A stretch of 64,000 nt of DNA from Abelmoschus esculentus (lineage: Eukaryota > Streptophyta > Magnoliopsida > Malvales > Malvaceae), in the NCBI GenBank assembly GCA_035048815.1, contig JAUCBN010000017.1, positions 9,544,936-9,608,935 of the forward strand, written 5' to 3'. Position numbers and translations under genes: made by a program. The notes beneath the pieces are model-generated. The model did no database searches. It was not told where the DNA came from and was given only the letters and a program-made list of their open reading frames with translations. This document shows, piece by piece, positions 63,457 to 64,000 of this stretch; position 1 is the first letter of the stretch; the number at the start of each line of letters is the position of its first letter.

Positions 63457-64000
63457 TGCTCCTATAACTAGATACAGTCTGAAGCACACTTTGAATTCTC
63501 AAGAAGATACTAGCGGGGCAAGTACGAAAAGTTCAAATATAAGGGGAGAAATATATTGAGAACTAGAAGGAGTAGTCTTCGATTTGATCGAGCAAATACG
63601 ATAATCATGAGGATGAACCGAGCAATCTGAAGGGAATTCCAAAACTTCAAATATCGCTACAACGTTCAAAGGTTGAAAACCGAACACAGAGAGTTAAGTC
63701 TAAGGCACGCTCGCATTTGATATCCAGGGAACCTATGTTTCTTTTCTTCTTTTCTTTTCTAATTTTTGGATTTTCCAAAACATGTATATATTGTTTTACT
63801 CACAATTAGCAAATTGTTTATGAAATAAAAGATGATTTTTCAAAAGATTTACAAAATGCAAGGTTGTTGATGTAAATGATCATCTCTGATGGCCCAAGAA
63901 GAAGAAGCAATATACAATATGAGATATCTGTCAAAGAGACAACTTTGTTTGAAAGATAATACCTTTTGAGGGTTCAGGTCAATCAAGGATTGCTCGAGTA

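Larger units (their letters stand above)
58086..64000 (+). mobile_element. Ty3/gypsy Tat/Ogre-like LTR retrotransposon, partial
   Basis: Contains, in order, an internal-region tail with a polypurine tract, a complete LTR, a tRNA-Arg primer binding site, a leader and a gag gene, running off the window end. The primer choice and the gag zinc-binding pattern point to the Tat/Ogre lineage of plant Ty3/gypsy elements. The left edge is not an LTR terminus. It is internal sequence joined directly to satellite, so this is part of a tandem or recombined structure. No satellite or right target duplication is seen inside the window. Confidence 0.9.
62504..64000 (+). other. Non-coding region after gag
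   Basis: About 1.5 kb without protease, reverse transcriptase, RNase H or integrase motifs in any frame. Stops are frequent. It holds two purine tracts (about 62962-63069 and 63323-63456), each preceded by a GATGA..TTGAT motif and an AAG- or AATTTTT-rich edge, which hints at a degenerate repeated module. Either the element is non-autonomous and gag-only, or this is the long intron or spacer that Ogre-type elements carry before pol, with pol beyond the window. Confidence 0.7.

Overview
The window is eukaryotic nuclear DNA, almost certainly from a flowering plant and probably a eudicot. It holds a very AT-rich tandem satellite with a monomer of about 170 bp, interrupted by plant-type retroelements: a solo LTR, an L1-type LINE with an RNase H domain, and a Ty3/gypsy element primed by tRNA-Arg. 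I see no host protein gene and no tRNA, rRNA, CRISPR or prokaryotic feature. A satellite of this size carrying higher-order repeats (HORs) is typical of centromeric or pericentromeric DNA, but centromere function cannot be read from sequence. I did not identify the species.

Layout: (1) 1-26935 is satellite with layered HORs: a 12-mer unit (about 2042 bp) at 1-4084, a 5-mer unit (852 bp) at about 4930-6895, and from about 8.3 to 25.5 kb a modular domain. In that domain a marker monomer recurs almost only at spacings of 512, 851 or 1189 bp, that is 3, 5 or 7 monomers. (2) 26936-30303 is a 3.37 kb solo LTR with a 5-bp target duplication. It sits between two copies of a 7-mer HOR unit. (3) 30304-45070 is the same satellite in a more diverged, mostly monomeric state with only local HOR remnants and many small deletions. 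(4) 45071-53088 is a roughly full-length but dead LINE with a 14-bp target duplication and poly(A). Its ORF1 and ORF2 are broken by stops and frameshifts, and the ORF1/ORF2 junction is duplicated. (5) 53103-58085 is more satellite. It includes a captured 164-bp retroelement fragment at 54970-55133. (6) 58086-64000 is a Ty3/gypsy Tat/Ogre-like element: the tail of an internal region with a polypurine tract, a complete LTR (58292-60171), a tRNA-Arg(UCG) primer binding site, a leader, an intact gag ORF, and then non-coding DNA with purine tracts to the window end.

The most notable points are the 3/5/7 block grammar of the HOR domain, the fall in HOR order with a rise in transposon insertions from left to right (as at the edge of a satellite array), the capture and local duplication of a retroelement fragment inside the satellite, an LTR with internal sequence on both sides, and a long hairpin spanning the polypurine tract and the LTR start. 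All coordinates come from reading by eye. HOR boundaries are approximate, and marker positions should be good to about 1-2 bp.
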